Positions 50,201 through 59,710 are shown, counted from the stretch's first letter. The stretch: DNA of 64,000 nucleotides from Aquilaria yunnanensis (GCA_039654915.1 CM077596.1:56976501-57040500), one strand, 5' to 3'. Program-made: numbers and translations. The notes: generated from the letters alone by a model not told the origin.

Positions 50201-53200
50201 AATTTGAGATTAAGTTCCATTGGGGTATCAAGAGGAATGGAGTCTTGGAGACCAGCAGCAATCACCAAGTCCTGAGCATACTTATGCTGGGACAGAAAAA
50301 TACCATGTGAAGCAGCTGTAATTTCTAAACCAAGAAAATATGTGAGAGAGCCCAAATCTGTAATATGAAATGATTCCTGTAAATTCTGCTTAAGTTGAGA
50401 GATTAGGACTGAATCAGTACCCGTGATGATGATATCATCAACATACACCAAGAGGATGACAATACCAATTTCAGTCTTGCGAAGAAACAAAGATGCATCG
50501 TACTTGCTTTTAAGAAAAGCAAACTTACGTAAGGTAGAGGTAAATTTCTCATACCATGCACGAGGGGCCTGCTTAAGACCATACAAGGAGCGACGCAATT
50601 TGCACACTGCAGCAGTAGGTTTGGAAAATAAACCTGGTGGAGGACGCATATAAACATCTTCCTTGAGATCTCCGTGGAGAAAGGCGTTCTTCATATCCAT
50701 TTGGTGCAAACTCCAGTTTTGAGATGCAGCAATAGCCAAAATTGTGCAGATAGTAGTCATTTTGGCTACTGGAGCAAATGTCTCCTCGTAATTAACTCCA
50801 TATTCCTGATTATTTCCAAGAGCTACTAAGCGAGCCTTATACCTGTCCAAACTCCCGTTAGACTTCACTTTAATTGAATAGACCCATTTACATCCAAGTG
50901 GAGTCACACCAGTAGGACAATCAACCATTTCCCATGTATTATTAGCTTCAAGAGCATCTAGTTCTTCCTGCATGGCTTGTTGCCAGCATTTCTCCTTGAC
51001 TGCTTGTGAGTAACCAGTAGGAATAGAAATGGAAGATGTAGTTGCAGATAGGGCTGAAGTAGAGGTACCTGTCTGTAGTGACGGAAATCCATATCGGTCA
51101 GGAGGACCAGTGACTCTGGTGGAGCGGCGTAAGGGAGCAGACGGCCTGACAGAAGCGGAAGGGGTCTGCGCTGGAGGTCTCCGCTGGTATACCAATCCTG
51201 GCTTGAACCTTGTAATTTGAGTGCTAGGTGTACTAGAGGTGTCAGGAAAAAAAGGCAAGAAGGTAAAGGAAGACTTTAGTGATGGAGACATAGGAAAGAA
51301 CCATTGATTTTCAAAAAACAACACATTCCTTGAAACACGAACCCGATTGGAAATTGAATCATAGCATAAATAACCTTTTTGTATGGCACTATACCCTAAG
51401 AGGGCACAGCGAACTAATTGGGCAGAAAGTTTATTTCTGTCTACTGGAGGAAGATGCATAAAACAGACACATCCAAAGGTGTGAAGGTTTGTATAAGTAG
51501 GTCTTTGATGATAAAGCCTGAAATATGGAGACTCGAAATTCAAAACCTGGGAAGGGAGTCTATTGATAAGAAAAGTTGCTGTAGTGAGTGCTTCTACCCA
51601 AAATTTAGGAGGAACTGATGACTCAATTAACAGAGTTCTGACAACATCTAAAAGATGACGATTTTTCCGTTCAGCTACTCCATTTTGTTGTGGAGTATAA
51701 GGACAGGATCGTTGAGAGATAATCCCTTTAGATTGTAGAAAAAATTGGAACTCATGAGACATGTATTCCCCACCTGAGTCAGACCAAAGAATTTTGACAG
51801 CAGCTAAGAATTGAGTTTGAACCAGAGCTAAGAACAATTTAAACATAGGAAAGACTTCTGATTTGTGCCGCATGAAATAAACCCATGTATATCTGCTGTA
51901 GTCATCAATAAATGTCACAAAATATTTGTATTGAGCATGAGAAATTATAGGACTAATTCCCCATACATCACTATGAATTATCTCAAAGCTATGTGTTGCT
52001 CTACTTCCTTCAGAAGGAAAGGGTAAAACCTTACTTTTTCCAAGCTTACAGGTTGCACAATCAGGAAGCACAGTGGAAGTAGAATGCACTTTATTATTTA
52101 ATAGGCCAGATTTCAACATATAAGATAGGATCCTAGAATTGGGGTGACCAAGGCGCCTATGCCAGACCTCATTTGACACTTTAGACTCATGACAAAGTAA
52201 AGCTGGTATAGAAGGAGACAGACTGTGAGGAATGGGTAGTTGCAGAAAAAACAGACGTCCATGCTTAGGCCCCTTCGCTATCAACTGTCCTGTCATCTGA
52301 TCCTGCACGACACAACCATCATGAGTAAAATGGGCATCACAATTTTGATCCACAAGTTGACCAACAGATACCAAATTTACAGATAGATTAGGTGATATAT
52401 AAACGTCCTTAAAGGAAGAAGATACGTCACCAACTGCTGTAATGGGTAGGTCACTCCCATTAGCTGTCTGAATATGGGAAGAACCACAGTATTTTCTGAT
52501 ATTACTTAATCCTTGAGAAGATTTTGTCATATGATTTGAGGCACCTGAGTCTACGATCCAAGAAGTAGATAAAGAACCAGTACCTTGAAATCCAAGTGCT
52601 GAAAATGCACTCACAATCATTTCCTGCACTGTTTCTCGAGTTAAAGGTGCTGAAGGTTGTAAAGCAGCAGAGGTATCCGCCTGTAGGCCACCAGAAGTAA
52701 CAGTGGTCTGGTAGGCCTTGTTGGAACGTGGGGGACGGGTAGGACACTCCTTAATAATGTGCCCTGACTTCTTGCAGTAGTTACAAAATTTCTCAGGGCA
52801 GTGAGGGGCAATATGCCCATATTTCCTACAGCTATAGCACTCTGTGGTGCTCATGTCCCGACCCTTCCCCTTTGCCTTGCCATGTGCAGCATAGGCAACT
52901 GAGACCGTATTAGAGGCAACACGAGCCTGCTCCATAATATTCTGAGTATTAATACGTTGTTCCTCTCGTAAGAGTTCTCCAAAACAGACTTCCAGGGTTG
53001 GAACAGGATCTCTATTTATTAGAGAAGCACGAATAGATTCGAAATCAGGCCGCAATTTCATTAGAAATTGGTCTCTTTGGCTGGTTCTGTGTACTTCTTG
53101 GACTGCAGCCAAGCCTTCTGCAGAGACCTTGGTTGTAACAAGGTCTGAGTAATCATTCCACAAAGTTAGGAATCCAGAGTAGTATTCTTGAACTGATAGA

Positions 53201-56200
53201 TCTCCTTGAGTATAGTTAGCAATGGCTAACTCAAGTTGGAAGCGCCTAGCGTTGTTATCCTGATTGTAGACTTGCTTGAGATAATCCCACATGGCCTTTG
53301 CAGACCAATGAGGGCGTAGAGAAAGAATCAGATGTGGCTTCATAGAAACAAGGATCCAGGTCATGATTTGATTGTCTTTGGCAGCCCAAGCTGCCTTTTC
53401 TGCTGCGGTTGCTCCTTCTTTGGTGCTGCCATCTATATGGCCCCACAACTCTTTACCCTTGAGAAAAGTCTCCAATTGAAACTCCCAGGCAGCATAATTC
53501 TTGCCAGTGAATTTGACGCAAACATGGTCTGATTTTTCCATGCTCACTAAGACTATGACTGAGAGAACTAAGAAATATTTTTAGGCAATGGCTCTGATAC
53601 CATAACAGAATGATTCGAATGTGTCCTCTGCTGAGAGGAACTTTCTATTATATAGGCAAGAGTGTCAACCATACAAGGAAACTGAAGCTATCCCAATTAA
53701 TCACATGGAGTGATCCTGGGAACCTATACATGGAAAGCTAAATCTCCTTTCCTAACAGCCAAGATTAATGAATTATTTACAGTTATTACTTTCTATAAAA
53801 ATAAATATGGCTTTCTATTGACAGTTTTTTCATTCCATTTTGAGCTTCTTAGTTCGTTGGTCACATTCAGTCTCTCCTGCTGCAAAATGCTGATTTTGGT
53901 TTGCATTATTGCTAGATGCTGATTGATGTTGTGTTTGATGGTCATCACATTCAGTGCCTAATTATTTGTGTCTCATATTTTGCTGGTAATTTTGCAGCTG
54001 AGTATAAGTTAGGAATGGTATGAATAAGATAACAGAATGATTCGAATGTGTCCTCTGCTGAGAGGAACTTTTTTATTATATAGGGAAGAGTGTCAATCAT
54101 ACAAGGAAACTGAAGCTATCCTAATTAATCACATGGAGTGATCCTGGGAACCTATACATGGAAAGCTAAATCTCCTTAAGCTATACATGGAAAGCTAAAT
54201 CTCCTTTCCTAACAGCCAAGATTAATGAATAATTTACAGCTATTACTTTCTATAAAAATAAATATGGTTTTCTATTGACATTCCCCCTCAAATTGATGCG
54301 GGTTATCTACAAGCATCAATTTGTTGGTAAGAAAATGATGTCGACTTCGTGTGAGAGCCTTAGTTAAAATATCTGCCACTTGAAGATTACTAGGTACGTG
54401 GGGAAGAGAAATAGTCTGAGCTTCAAAAGCCTCACGGATGAAGTGGCAATCAACCTCAATATGCTTAGTGCGTTCATGAAAGGTTGGATTAGCAGAAATG
54501 TGAATTGCACTAGTATTATCCGCATGAAGAGGAGTAGGACAGCATTGAGGTAAATCAAGTTCTGCCAATAGCCCACGTATCCAAAGTATCTCAGCACAAG
54601 CCTGAGACATAGCTCTATATTCGGACTCAGCTGAAGACTTAGAAACACGGTCTTGTTTCTTGCTTTTCCAGGAAATAAGAGCTGGTCCCAGAAACATACA
54701 CCATCCCGTAGTAGAGCGCCTGGTGTCACTACACCCAGCAAAATCAGCATCACTATAAGCTACTAGATCAAGTGAGGTAGAAGCAGGGTAGAAAAGGCCT
54801 CGCGAGGCTGTGCCATGGACATATCGGATTATTCTTCGTACTGCAGCCATGTGTAGATGCCTAGGAGAGGCCATGAACTGACTAACCTGCTGGACAGCAT
54901 AGGAAATATCAGGTCTAGTGATTGTAAGGTAGACCAAGCTGCCAACAAGCATACGATAGGTTGCAGGGTCCGATAACAAGTCACCCTCTTCTTTGCGCAA
55001 TTTGAGATTAAGTTCCATTGGGGTATCAAGAGGAATGGAGTCTTGGAGACCAGCAGCAATCACCAAGTCCTGAGCATACTTATGCTGGGACAGAAAAATA
55101 CCATGTGAAGCAGCTGTAATTTCTAAACCAAGAAAATATGTGAGAGAGCCCAAATCTGTAATATGAAATGATTCCTGTAAATTCTGCTTAAGTTGAGAGA
55201 TTAGGACTGAATCAGTACCCGTGATGATGATATCATCAACATACACCAAGAGGATGACAATACCAATTTCAGTCTTGCGAAGAAACAAAGATGCATCGTA
55301 CTTGCTTTTAAGAAAAGCAAACTTACGTAAGGTAGAGGTAAATTTCTCATACCATGCACGAGGGGCCTGCTTAAGACCATACAAGGAGCGACGCAATTTG
55401 CACACTGCAGCAGTAGGTTTGGAAAATAAACCTGGTGGAGGACGCATATAAACATCTTCCTTGAGATCTCCGTGGAGAAAGGCGTTCTTCACATCCATTT
55501 GGTGCAAACTCCAGTTTTGAGATGCAGCAATAGCCAAAATTGTGCGGATAGTAGTCATTTTGGCTACTGGAGCAAATGTCTCCTCGTAATTAACTCCATA
55601 TTCCTGATTATTTCCAAGAGCTACTAAGCGAGCCTTATACCTGTCCAAACTCCCGTTAGACTTCACCTTAATTGAATAGACCCATTTACATCCAAGTGGA
55701 GTCACACCAGTAGGACAATCAACCACTTCCCATGTATTATTAGCTTCAAGAGCATCTAGTTCTTCCTGCATGGCTTGCTGCCAGCATTTCTCCTTGACTG
55801 CTTGTGAGTAACCAGTAGGAATAGAAATGGAAGATGTAGTTGCAGATAGGGCTGAAGTAGAGGTACCTGGCTGTAGTGACGGAAATCCATATCGGTCAGG
55901 AGGACCAGTGACTCTGGTGGAGCGGCGTAAGGGAGCAGACGGCCTGACAGAAGCGGAAGGGGTCTGTGCTGGAGTTCTCCGCTGGTATACCAATCCTGGC
56001 TTGAACCTTGCAATTTGAGTGCTAGGTGTACTAGAGGTGTCAGAAAAAAAAGGCAAGAAGGTAAAGGAAGACTTTAGTGATGGAGACATAGGAAAGAACC
56101 ATTGATTTTCAAAGAACAACACATTCCTTGAAACACGAACCCGATTGGAAATTGGATCATAGCATAAATAACCTTTTTGTGTGGCACTATACCCTAAGAA

Positions 56201-59200
56201 GGCACAACGAACTGATTGGGCAGAAAGTTTATTTCTGTCTACTGGAGGAAGATGCATAAAACAGACACATCCAAAGGTGTGAAGGTTTGTATAAGTAGGT
56301 CTGTGATGATAAAGCCTGAAATATGGAGAGTCGAAATTCAAAACCTGGGAAGGGAGTCTATTGATAAGAAAAGTTGCTGTAGTGAGTGCTTCTACCCAAA
56401 ATTTAGGAGGGACTGATGACTCAATTAACAGAGTTCTGACAACATCTAAAAGATGACGATTTTTCTGTTCAGCTACTCCATTTTGTTGTGGAGTATAAGG
56501 ACAGGATCGTTGAGAGATAATCCCTTTAGATTGTAGAAAAAATTGGAACTCATGAGACATGTATTCCCCACCTGAGTCAGACCGAAGAATTTTGACAGCA
56601 GCTGAGAATTGAGTTTGAACCAGAGCTAAGAACAATTTAAACATAGGAAAGACTTCTGATTTGTGCCGCATGAAATAAACCCATGTATATCTGCTGTAGT
56701 CATCAATAAATGTCACAAAATATTTGTATTGAGCATGAGAAATTATAGGACTAATTCCCCATACATCACTATGAATTATCTCAAAGCTATGGGTTGCTCT
56801 ACTTCCTTCAGAAGGAAAGGGTAAAACCTTACTTTTTCCAAGCTTACAGGTTGCACAATCAGGAAACACAGTGGAAGTAGAATGCACTTTATTATTTAAT
56901 AGGCCAGATTTCAACATATAAGATAGGATCCTAGAATTGGGGTGACCAAGGCGCTTATGCCAGACCTCATTTGACACTTTAGACTCATGACAAAGTAAAG
57001 CTGGAATAGAAGGAGACAGACTGTGAGGAATAGGTAGTTGCAGAAAAAACAGACGTCCATGCTTAGGCCCCTTCGCTATCAACTGTCCTGTCATCTGATC
57101 CTGCACGACACAACCATCATGAGTAAAATGGACATCACAATTTTGATCCACAAGTTGACCAACAGATACCAAATTTACAGAGAGATTAGGTGATATATAA
57201 ACGTCCTTAAAGGAAGAAGATACATCACCAACTGCTGCAATGGGTAGGTCACTCCCATTGGCTGTCTGAATATGGGAAGAACCACAGTATTTTCTGATAT
57301 TACTTAATCCTTGAGAAGATTTTGTCATATGATTTGAGGCACCTGAGTCTACGATCCAAGAAGTAGATAAAGAGCCAGTACCTTGAAATCCAAGTGCTGA
57401 AAATGCACTCACAATCATTTCCTGCACTGTTTCTCGAGTTAAAGGTGCTGGAGGTTGTAAAGCAGCAGAGGTATCCGCCTGTAGGCCACCAGAAGTAACA
57501 GTGGCCTGGTAGGCCTTGTTGGAACGTGGGGGACGGGTAGGACACTCCTTAATAATGTGCCCTGATTTCTTGCAGTAGTTACAAAATTTCTCAGGGCAGT
57601 GAGGGGCAATATGCCCATATTTCCTACAGCTATAGCACTCCGTGGTGCTCATGTCCCGACCCTTCCCCTTTGCCTTGCCATGTGCAGCATAGGCAATTGA
57701 GACCGTATTAGAGGCAACACGAGCCTGCTCCATAATATTTTGAGTATTAATACGTTGTTCCTCTCGTAAGAGTTCTCCAAAACAGACTTCCAAGGTTGGA
57801 ACAGGATCTCTGTTTATTAGAGAAGCACGAATAGATTCGAAATCAGGCCGCAATTTCATTAGAAATTGGTCTCTCTGGCTGGTTCTGTGTACTTCTTGGA
57901 CTGCAGCCAATCCTTCTGCAGAGACCTTGGTTGTAACAAGGTCTGAGTAATCATTCCACAAAGTTAGGAATCCAGAGTAGTATTCTTGAACTGATAGATC
58001 TCCTTGAGTATAGTTAGCAATGGCTAACTCAAGCTGGAAGCGCCTAGCATTGTTATCCTGATTGTAGACTTGCTTGAGATAATCCCACATGGCCTTTGCA
58101 GACCTATGAGGGCGTAGAGAAAGAATCAGATGTGGCTCCATCGAAACAAGGATCCAGGTCATGATTTGATTATCTTTGGCAGCCCAGGCTGCCTTTTCTG
58201 CTGCGGTTGCTCCTTCTTTGGTGCTGCCATCTATATGACCCCACAACTCTTTACCCTTGAGAAAAGTCTCCAACTGAAACTCCCAGGCAGCATAATTCTT
58301 GCCAGTGAATTTGACGCAAACATGATCTGATTTTTCCATGCTCACTAAGACTATGACTGAGAGAACTAAGAAATATTTTTAGGCAATGGCTCTGATACCA
58401 TAACAGAATGATTCGAATGTGTCCTCTGCTGAGAGGAACTTTTTTATTATATAGGGAAGAGTGTCAATCATACAAGGAAACTGAAGCTATCCTAATTAAT
58501 CACATGGAGTGATCCTGGGAACCTATACATGGAAAGCTAAATCTCCTTAAGCTATACATGGAAAGCTAAATCTCCTTTCCTAACAGCCAAGATTAATGAA
58601 TAATTTACAGCTATTACTTTCTATAAAAATAAATATGGTTTTCTATTGACATAAGAATGTTGAAAATTGTATGTCAACTACATATGAGGCAATGTGGGAC
58701 AAAGCCAAGTAATATCCTGTTCTATTTTATTTCTCGAAATCATTTTCTGGAGTTCTCTCTGTAGGAATTTGGGGGTACAAATTCACAATTCTATGACAAA
58801 GGGAGAGTAATTTCCTTTGCAAGGACCATATGTGGTGTATATGTTTTTCTCACGATTAGAATGTTTGATGACACTGATGCAACATCGTATGCATGATAAA
58901 GGCAACTTTGCCACATGTGCATCTGACTGCAACCCACAGTAAAATTAGTCCTTCACTATAGCTTCACTTGATACATCACACTGGAGGCCACTTTAATGAA
59001 ACTGCCTTTATATCTGACACTGCCTAAATTGGGAGTGCCCTGTTGCCTTATGGTTTGGTCTATTCTATCCGTTAATTTCTTAGTGGCTTTGAGTTGGATG
59101 CATTAACATGGTATCAGTTTGTTGTCACTGAGTTCATTTGTGTCGAGCATTCATTCCAAAACCAATTGGCCCCTTGACTTAACCATGTGAGGTTTTACCA

Positions 59201-59710
59201 CAATTGTTGATATCCCCATTTTCACACTGAAACTGTGCAGGCATGCAAAATGTTTATATGTTGATCGGTTTATGGATGGGATTTTCTGCTCATTGTCAAT
59301 TGGTTTTCAAGTAAATTGCATTAGACATAGTGGCTTTGTACCAATACATGAAGAAAGGGTCTCCATCTTGTGCTCTGAACTAATAATGTCGAATCAACTC
59401 CAAGACACATGGCTGTCCATCCCCATCAAATCAATCTCACTGGCCTCTCATTCATTGTTATGCAGTCAGAGCTGTGCAGTGAAACATAATGTGAAATCAC
59501 AGATGGGTTTAGGTATAATTATTGTCCAAACTGATGGTTCCCAGCATATAAAAATTATAGTGGATGAATGAAGAGATGTCGAATCACTTGATTGCTCTTT
59601 GCAATGTTCTTATTGATCATTTGTGCAGGCTGTGCTACTTATGGATTTCTTTCTAAATGCAGGTAAATGATAAGGATCTTGCAAAAGAGTTGTATAAGAA
59701 GTATAGTGCG
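35269..59710 (+). CDS. TARBP1/Trm3-like tRNA 2'-O-methyltransferase (SpoU family), N-terminal 1,356 residues, partial
   Basis: Exons: 35269-35445, 35640-35727, 36360-36454, 36564-37072, 37172-37382, 37493-37804, 38877-39030, 39130-39267, 39455-39536, 40468-40754, 40840-40953, 43291-43541, 43652-43894, 43998-44153, 44465-44602, 44694-44936, 46525-46652, 46854-46977, 48206-48367, 48551-48698, 48792-48892, 49012-49170, 59663-59710. All junctions are GT/AG and in frame; total 4,068 nt. The start MSEAESSSLASLISSLLESF and motifs such as FFMKIWACCRTLFSLGSSER, MTKRDLWADKEAKSLGVGKF and LVEAAWNPQ match my recollection of the Arabidopsis At4g17610 protein (about 1,850 residues), a large helical-repeat protein with a C-terminal SPOUT domain that methylates tRNA. 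The catalytic domain is not in the window, so function is inferred by family. No stop codon is reached; later exons must lie past 64000. Two Copia elements sit in intron 22. Confidence 0.75.
37805..38876 (+). other. Intron 6 of the methyltransferase-like gene
   Basis: About 1.07 kb without a recognisable element. It holds a short A-rich run near 37972-37985. The short open frames inside show no domain. Confidence 0.5.
40954..42668 (+). other. 5' part of intron 11
   Basis: Intronic. Contains a (TATG)n-type microsatellite (TATGTATG/TATGTGTATG variants) at about 41912-42018 and an A-run at about 41487-41500. No gene seen. Confidence 0.55.
42669..42673 (+). repeat. TRIM target duplication (AGTAC)
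   Basis: Exact match to AGTAC at 43003-43007. Confidence 0.75.
42674..43002 (+). mobile_element. TRIM (terminal-repeat retrotransposon in miniature), 329 bp
   Basis: LTR 1 is 42674-42785 (112 bp, TGTCAGATGGGAAAATCCCA to GACGCTTTAACA). It is followed at once by TGGTTTCAGAGC (42786-42797), a one-mismatch version of the initiator-Met tRNA primer site TGGTATCAGAGC. There are about 80 bp of non-coding interior and a purine-rich tract near 42867. LTR 2 is 42876-43002 (127 bp), longer because GCCAATTGGTTTTAT is duplicated. AGTAC flanks both sides. It has no coding capacity, so mobilisation would need another element's proteins. It lies in intron 11 in the sense direction. Confidence 0.85.
44937..46524 (+). 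other. Intron 16 with unrecognised insertion
   Basis: 1.59 kb intron. 45119-45403 holds a 94-codon open frame (KKGITIVGKLVKQIFG, RFLLTNFWFIERLHGG) that I cannot assign. It is not an exon here, because exon 16 joins in frame to the WLCLESLL exon at 46525. It may be a transposon relic. Confidence 0.5.
45408..45862 (+). repeat. Tandem repeat in intron 16
   Basis: Units beginning GTTTTTAGCTTCTAAACTTG start near 45408, 45591, 45754 and 45837 (spacing about 183, 163 and 83 bp). Internal GATGAAAACAAGTGTTTT-like segments are shared. Copies are diverged. Confidence 0.75.
46978..48205 (+). other. Intron 18
   Basis: 1.23 kb. No gene or clear element seen. Confidence 0.5.
49262..49266 (+). repeat. Copia element 1 target duplication (GTTTT)
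   Basis: Matches GTTTT at 53824-53828. Confidence 0.85.
49267..49487 (-). repeat. 3' LTR of Copia element 1
   Basis: 221 bp. It lies at the left because the element is on the minus strand, and reads the same as 53603-53823. Confidence 0.95.
49510..53547 (-). CDS. Copia gag-pol polyprotein, element 1 (1,345 residues, altered C-terminus)
   Basis: Single frame from ATG at 53547. Domains in order: gag (UBN2/retrotran_gag) about 1-235; two CCHC knuckles at about 237-270 (CYSCRKYGHIAPHC and CNYCKKSGHIIKEC); aspartic protease WIVDSGASNHMT near 330; GAG-pre-integrase WHRRLGHPN near 464; integrase core about 515-650; reverse transcriptase about 860-1100 with VYVDDIIITG; RNase H about 1190-1330 (ADFAGCSDTRRSTTGW, SAESEYRAM). 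Compared with element 2 it lacks 5 bp near 49525, which shifts the frame and replaces the last ~18 residues with a short tail (TNNACR). It also has several substitutions at otherwise conserved-looking sites: ILWSDSGGEY against ILRSDSGGEY, and HQMDMKNAFL against HQMDVKNAFL. Activity is uncertain. Confidence 0.93.
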   Translation of the reverse strand: MSMEKSDHVCVKFTGKNYAAWEFQLETFLKGKELWGHIDGSTKEGATAAEKAAWAAKDNQIMTWILVSMKPHLILSLRPHWSAKAMWDYLKQVYNQDNNARRFQLELAIANYTQGDLSVQEYYSGFLTLWNDYSDLVTTKVSAEGLAAVQEVHRTSQRDQFLMKLRPDFESIRASLINRDPVPTLEVCFGELLREEQRINTQNIMEQARVASNTVSVAYAAHGKAKGKGRDMSTTECYSCRKYGHIAPHCPEKFCNYCKKSGHIIKECPTRPPRSNKAYQTTVTSGGLQADTSAALQPSAPLTRETVQEMIVSAFSALGFQGTGSLSTSWIVDSGASNHMTKSSQGLSNIRKYCGSSHIQTANGSDLPITAVGDVSSSFKDVYISPNLSVNLVSVGQLVDQNCDAHFTHDGCVVQDQMTGQLIAKGPKHGRLFFLQLPIPHSLSPSIPALLCHESKVSNEVWHRRLGHPNSRILSYMLKSGLLNNKVHSTSTVLPDCATCKLGKSKVLPFPSEGSRATHSFEIIHSDVWGISPIISHAQYKYFVTFIDDYSRYTWVYFMRHKSEVFPMFKLFLALVQTQFLAAVKILWSDSGGEYMSHEFQFFLQSKGIISQRSCPYTPQQNGVAERKNRHLLDVVRTLLIESSVPPKFWVEALTTATFLINRLPSQVLNFESPYFRLYHQRPTYTNLHTFGCVCFMHLPPVDRNKLSAQLVRCALLGYSAIQKGYLCYDSISNRVRVSRNVLFFENQWFFPMSPSLKSSFTFLPFFPDTSSTPSTQITRFKPGLVYQRRPPAQTPSASVRPSAPLRRSTRVTGPPDRYGFPSLQTGTSTSALSATTSSISIPTGYSQAVKEKCWQQAMQEELDALEANNTWEMVDCPTGVTPLGCKWVYSIKVKSNGSLDRYKARLVALGNNQEYGVNYEETFAPVAKMTTICTILAIAASQNWSLHQMDMKNAFLHGDLKEDVYMRPPPGLFSKPTAAVCKLRRSLYGLKQAPRAWYEKFTSTLRKFAFLKSKYDASLFLRKTEIGIVILLVYVDDIIITGTDSVLISQLKQNLQESFHITDLGSLTYFLGLEITAASHGIFLSQHKYAQDLVIAAGLQDSIPLDTPMELNLKLRKEEGDLLSDPTTYRMLVGSLVYLTITRPDISYAVQQVSQFMASPRHLHMAAVRRKIRYVHGTASRGLFYPTSTSLDLVAYSDADFAGCSDTRRSTTGWCMFLGPALISWKSKKQDRVSKSSAESEYRAMSQACAEILWIRGLLAELGLPQCCPTPLHADNTSAIHISANPTFHERTKHIEVDCHFIREAFEAQTISLPHVPSNLQVADILTKALTRSRHHFLTNNACR
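53603..53823 (-). repeat. 5' LTR of Copia element 1
   Basis: 221 bp, adjacent to the primer binding site at 53602. It should contain the element's promoter. Confidence 0.95.
53824..54029 (+). other. Host intron sequence between the two Copia elements
   Basis: About 200 bp of intron 22, including the right GTTTT and left TAAGA target duplications. No element boundary falls inside it. Confidence 0.8.
54030..54280 (-). repeat. 3' LTR of Copia element 2
   Basis: 251 bp with an internal ~30-bp tandem duplication (about 54139-54200). It matches the 5' LTR. Confidence 0.95.
54272..58345 (-). CDS. Copia gag-pol polyprotein, element 2 (1,357 residues, apparently full length)
   Basis: Uninterrupted frame from ATG at 58345, with the same domain order as element 1: gag, two CCHC knuckles, protease (DSGA), integrase, reverse transcriptase (VDD box) and RNase H. 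It ends LMLVDNPHQFEGECQ, overlapping the polypurine tract and the first bases of the 3' LTR. It keeps ILRSDSGGEY in integrase and HQMDVKNAFLHGDL in reverse transcriptase. One oddity is GVAEQKNRHL, where element 1 has GVAERKNRHL. With matching LTRs and a full frame it is the best candidate for an active or recently active copy. Confidence 0.94.
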   Translation of the reverse strand: MSMEKSDHVCVKFTGKNYAAWEFQLETFLKGKELWGHIDGSTKEGATAAEKAAWAAKDNQIMTWILVSMEPHLILSLRPHRSAKAMWDYLKQVYNQDNNARRFQLELAIANYTQGDLSVQEYYSGFLTLWNDYSDLVTTKVSAEGLAAVQEVHRTSQRDQFLMKLRPDFESIRASLINRDPVPTLEVCFGELLREEQRINTQNIMEQARVASNTVSIAYAAHGKAKGKGRDMSTTECYSCRKYGHIAPHCPEKFCNYCKKSGHIIKECPTRPPRSNKAYQATVTSGGLQADTSAALQPPAPLTRETVQEMIVSAFSALGFQGTGSLSTSWIVDSGASNHMTKSSQGLSNIRKYCGSSHIQTANGSDLPIAAVGDVSSSFKDVYISPNLSVNLVSVGQLVDQNCDVHFTHDGCVVQDQMTGQLIAKGPKHGRLFFLQLPIPHSLSPSIPALLCHESKVSNEVWHKRLGHPNSRILSYMLKSGLLNNKVHSTSTVFPDCATCKLGKSKVLPFPSEGSRATHSFEIIHSDVWGISPIISHAQYKYFVTFIDDYSRYTWVYFMRHKSEVFPMFKLFLALVQTQFSAAVKILRSDSGGEYMSHEFQFFLQSKGIISQRSCPYTPQQNGVAEQKNRHLLDVVRTLLIESSVPPKFWVEALTTATFLINRLPSQVLNFDSPYFRLYHHRPTYTNLHTFGCVCFMHLPPVDRNKLSAQSVRCAFLGYSATQKGYLCYDPISNRVRVSRNVLFFENQWFFPMSPSLKSSFTFLPFFSDTSSTPSTQIARFKPGLVYQRRTPAQTPSASVRPSAPLRRSTRVTGPPDRYGFPSLQPGTSTSALSATTSSISIPTGYSQAVKEKCWQQAMQEELDALEANNTWEVVDCPTGVTPLGCKWVYSIKVKSNGSLDRYKARLVALGNNQEYGVNYEETFAPVAKMTTIRTILAIAASQNWSLHQMDVKNAFLHGDLKEDVYMRPPPGLFSKPTAAVCKLRRSLYGLKQAPRAWYEKFTSTLRKFAFLKSKYDASLFLRKTEIGIVILLVYVDDIIITGTDSVLISQLKQNLQESFHITDLGSLTYFLGLEITAASHGIFLSQHKYAQDLVIAAGLQDSIPLDTPMELNLKLRKEEGDLLSDPATYRMLVGSLVYLTITRPDISYAVQQVSQFMASPRHLHMAAVRRIIRYVHGTASRGLFYPASTSLDLVAYSDADFAGCSDTRRSTTGWCMFLGPALISWKSKKQDRVSKSSAESEYRAMSQACAEILWIRGLLAELDLPQCCPTPLHADNTSAIHISANPTFHERTKHIEVDCHFIREAFEAQTISLPHVPSNLQVADILTKALTRSRHHFLTNKLMLVDNPHQFEGECQ
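58401..58651 (-). repeat. 5' LTR of Copia element 2
   Basis: 251 bp, adjacent to the primer binding site at 58400. Confidence 0.95.
58657..59662 (+). other. 3' part of intron 22, with possible TRIM/LTR relic
   Basis: Resumes host intron after TAAGA. At about 58990-59117 the sequence GAGTTGGATGCATTAACA followed by TGGTATCAG resembles the end of the TRIM LTR plus a primer site, so a decayed TRIM-like copy is likely. The exon at 59663 follows a TTTCTAAATGCAG acceptor. Confidence 0.45.

Larger units (their letters stand above)
49267..53823 (-). mobile_element. Ty1/Copia LTR retrotransposon, element 1 (4.56 kb)
   Basis: Complete element lying antisense to the host gene in intron 22. LTRs at 49267-49487 and 53603-53823 (221 bp each) read the same at every base I compared, so insertion is recent. 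Primer site TGGTATCAGAGCCA at 53602-53589 and polypurine tract TTTGAGGGGGAA at 49499-49488 directly abut the LTRs. GTTTT target duplications flank the element. The LTR begins TGTCAATAG and ends TTCTGTTA, so it lacks the usual final CA. The interior is one long gag-pol frame. Confidence 0.95.
54030..58651 (-). mobile_element. Ty1/Copia LTR retrotransposon, element 2 (4.62 kb)
   Basis: Same family and orientation as element 1. LTRs at 54030-54280 and 58401-58651 (251 bp each) read the same at every base I compared. They differ from those of element 1 by scattered substitutions and by an internal duplication of ~30 bp (GCTATACATGGAAAGCTAAA repeated). Primer site TGGTATCAGAGCCA at 58400-58387; polypurine tract at 54292-54281; TAAGA target duplications at 54025-54029 and 58652-58656. 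Because each element has its own LTR type and its own target duplication, these were two independent insertions, not one duplicated locus. Confidence 0.95.

Noticed and set aside
49510..58345. Many overlapping short frames on both strands within the Copia elements
   Set aside because: They are other-frame shadows of the two long gag-pol frames and occur at equivalent places in both elements.
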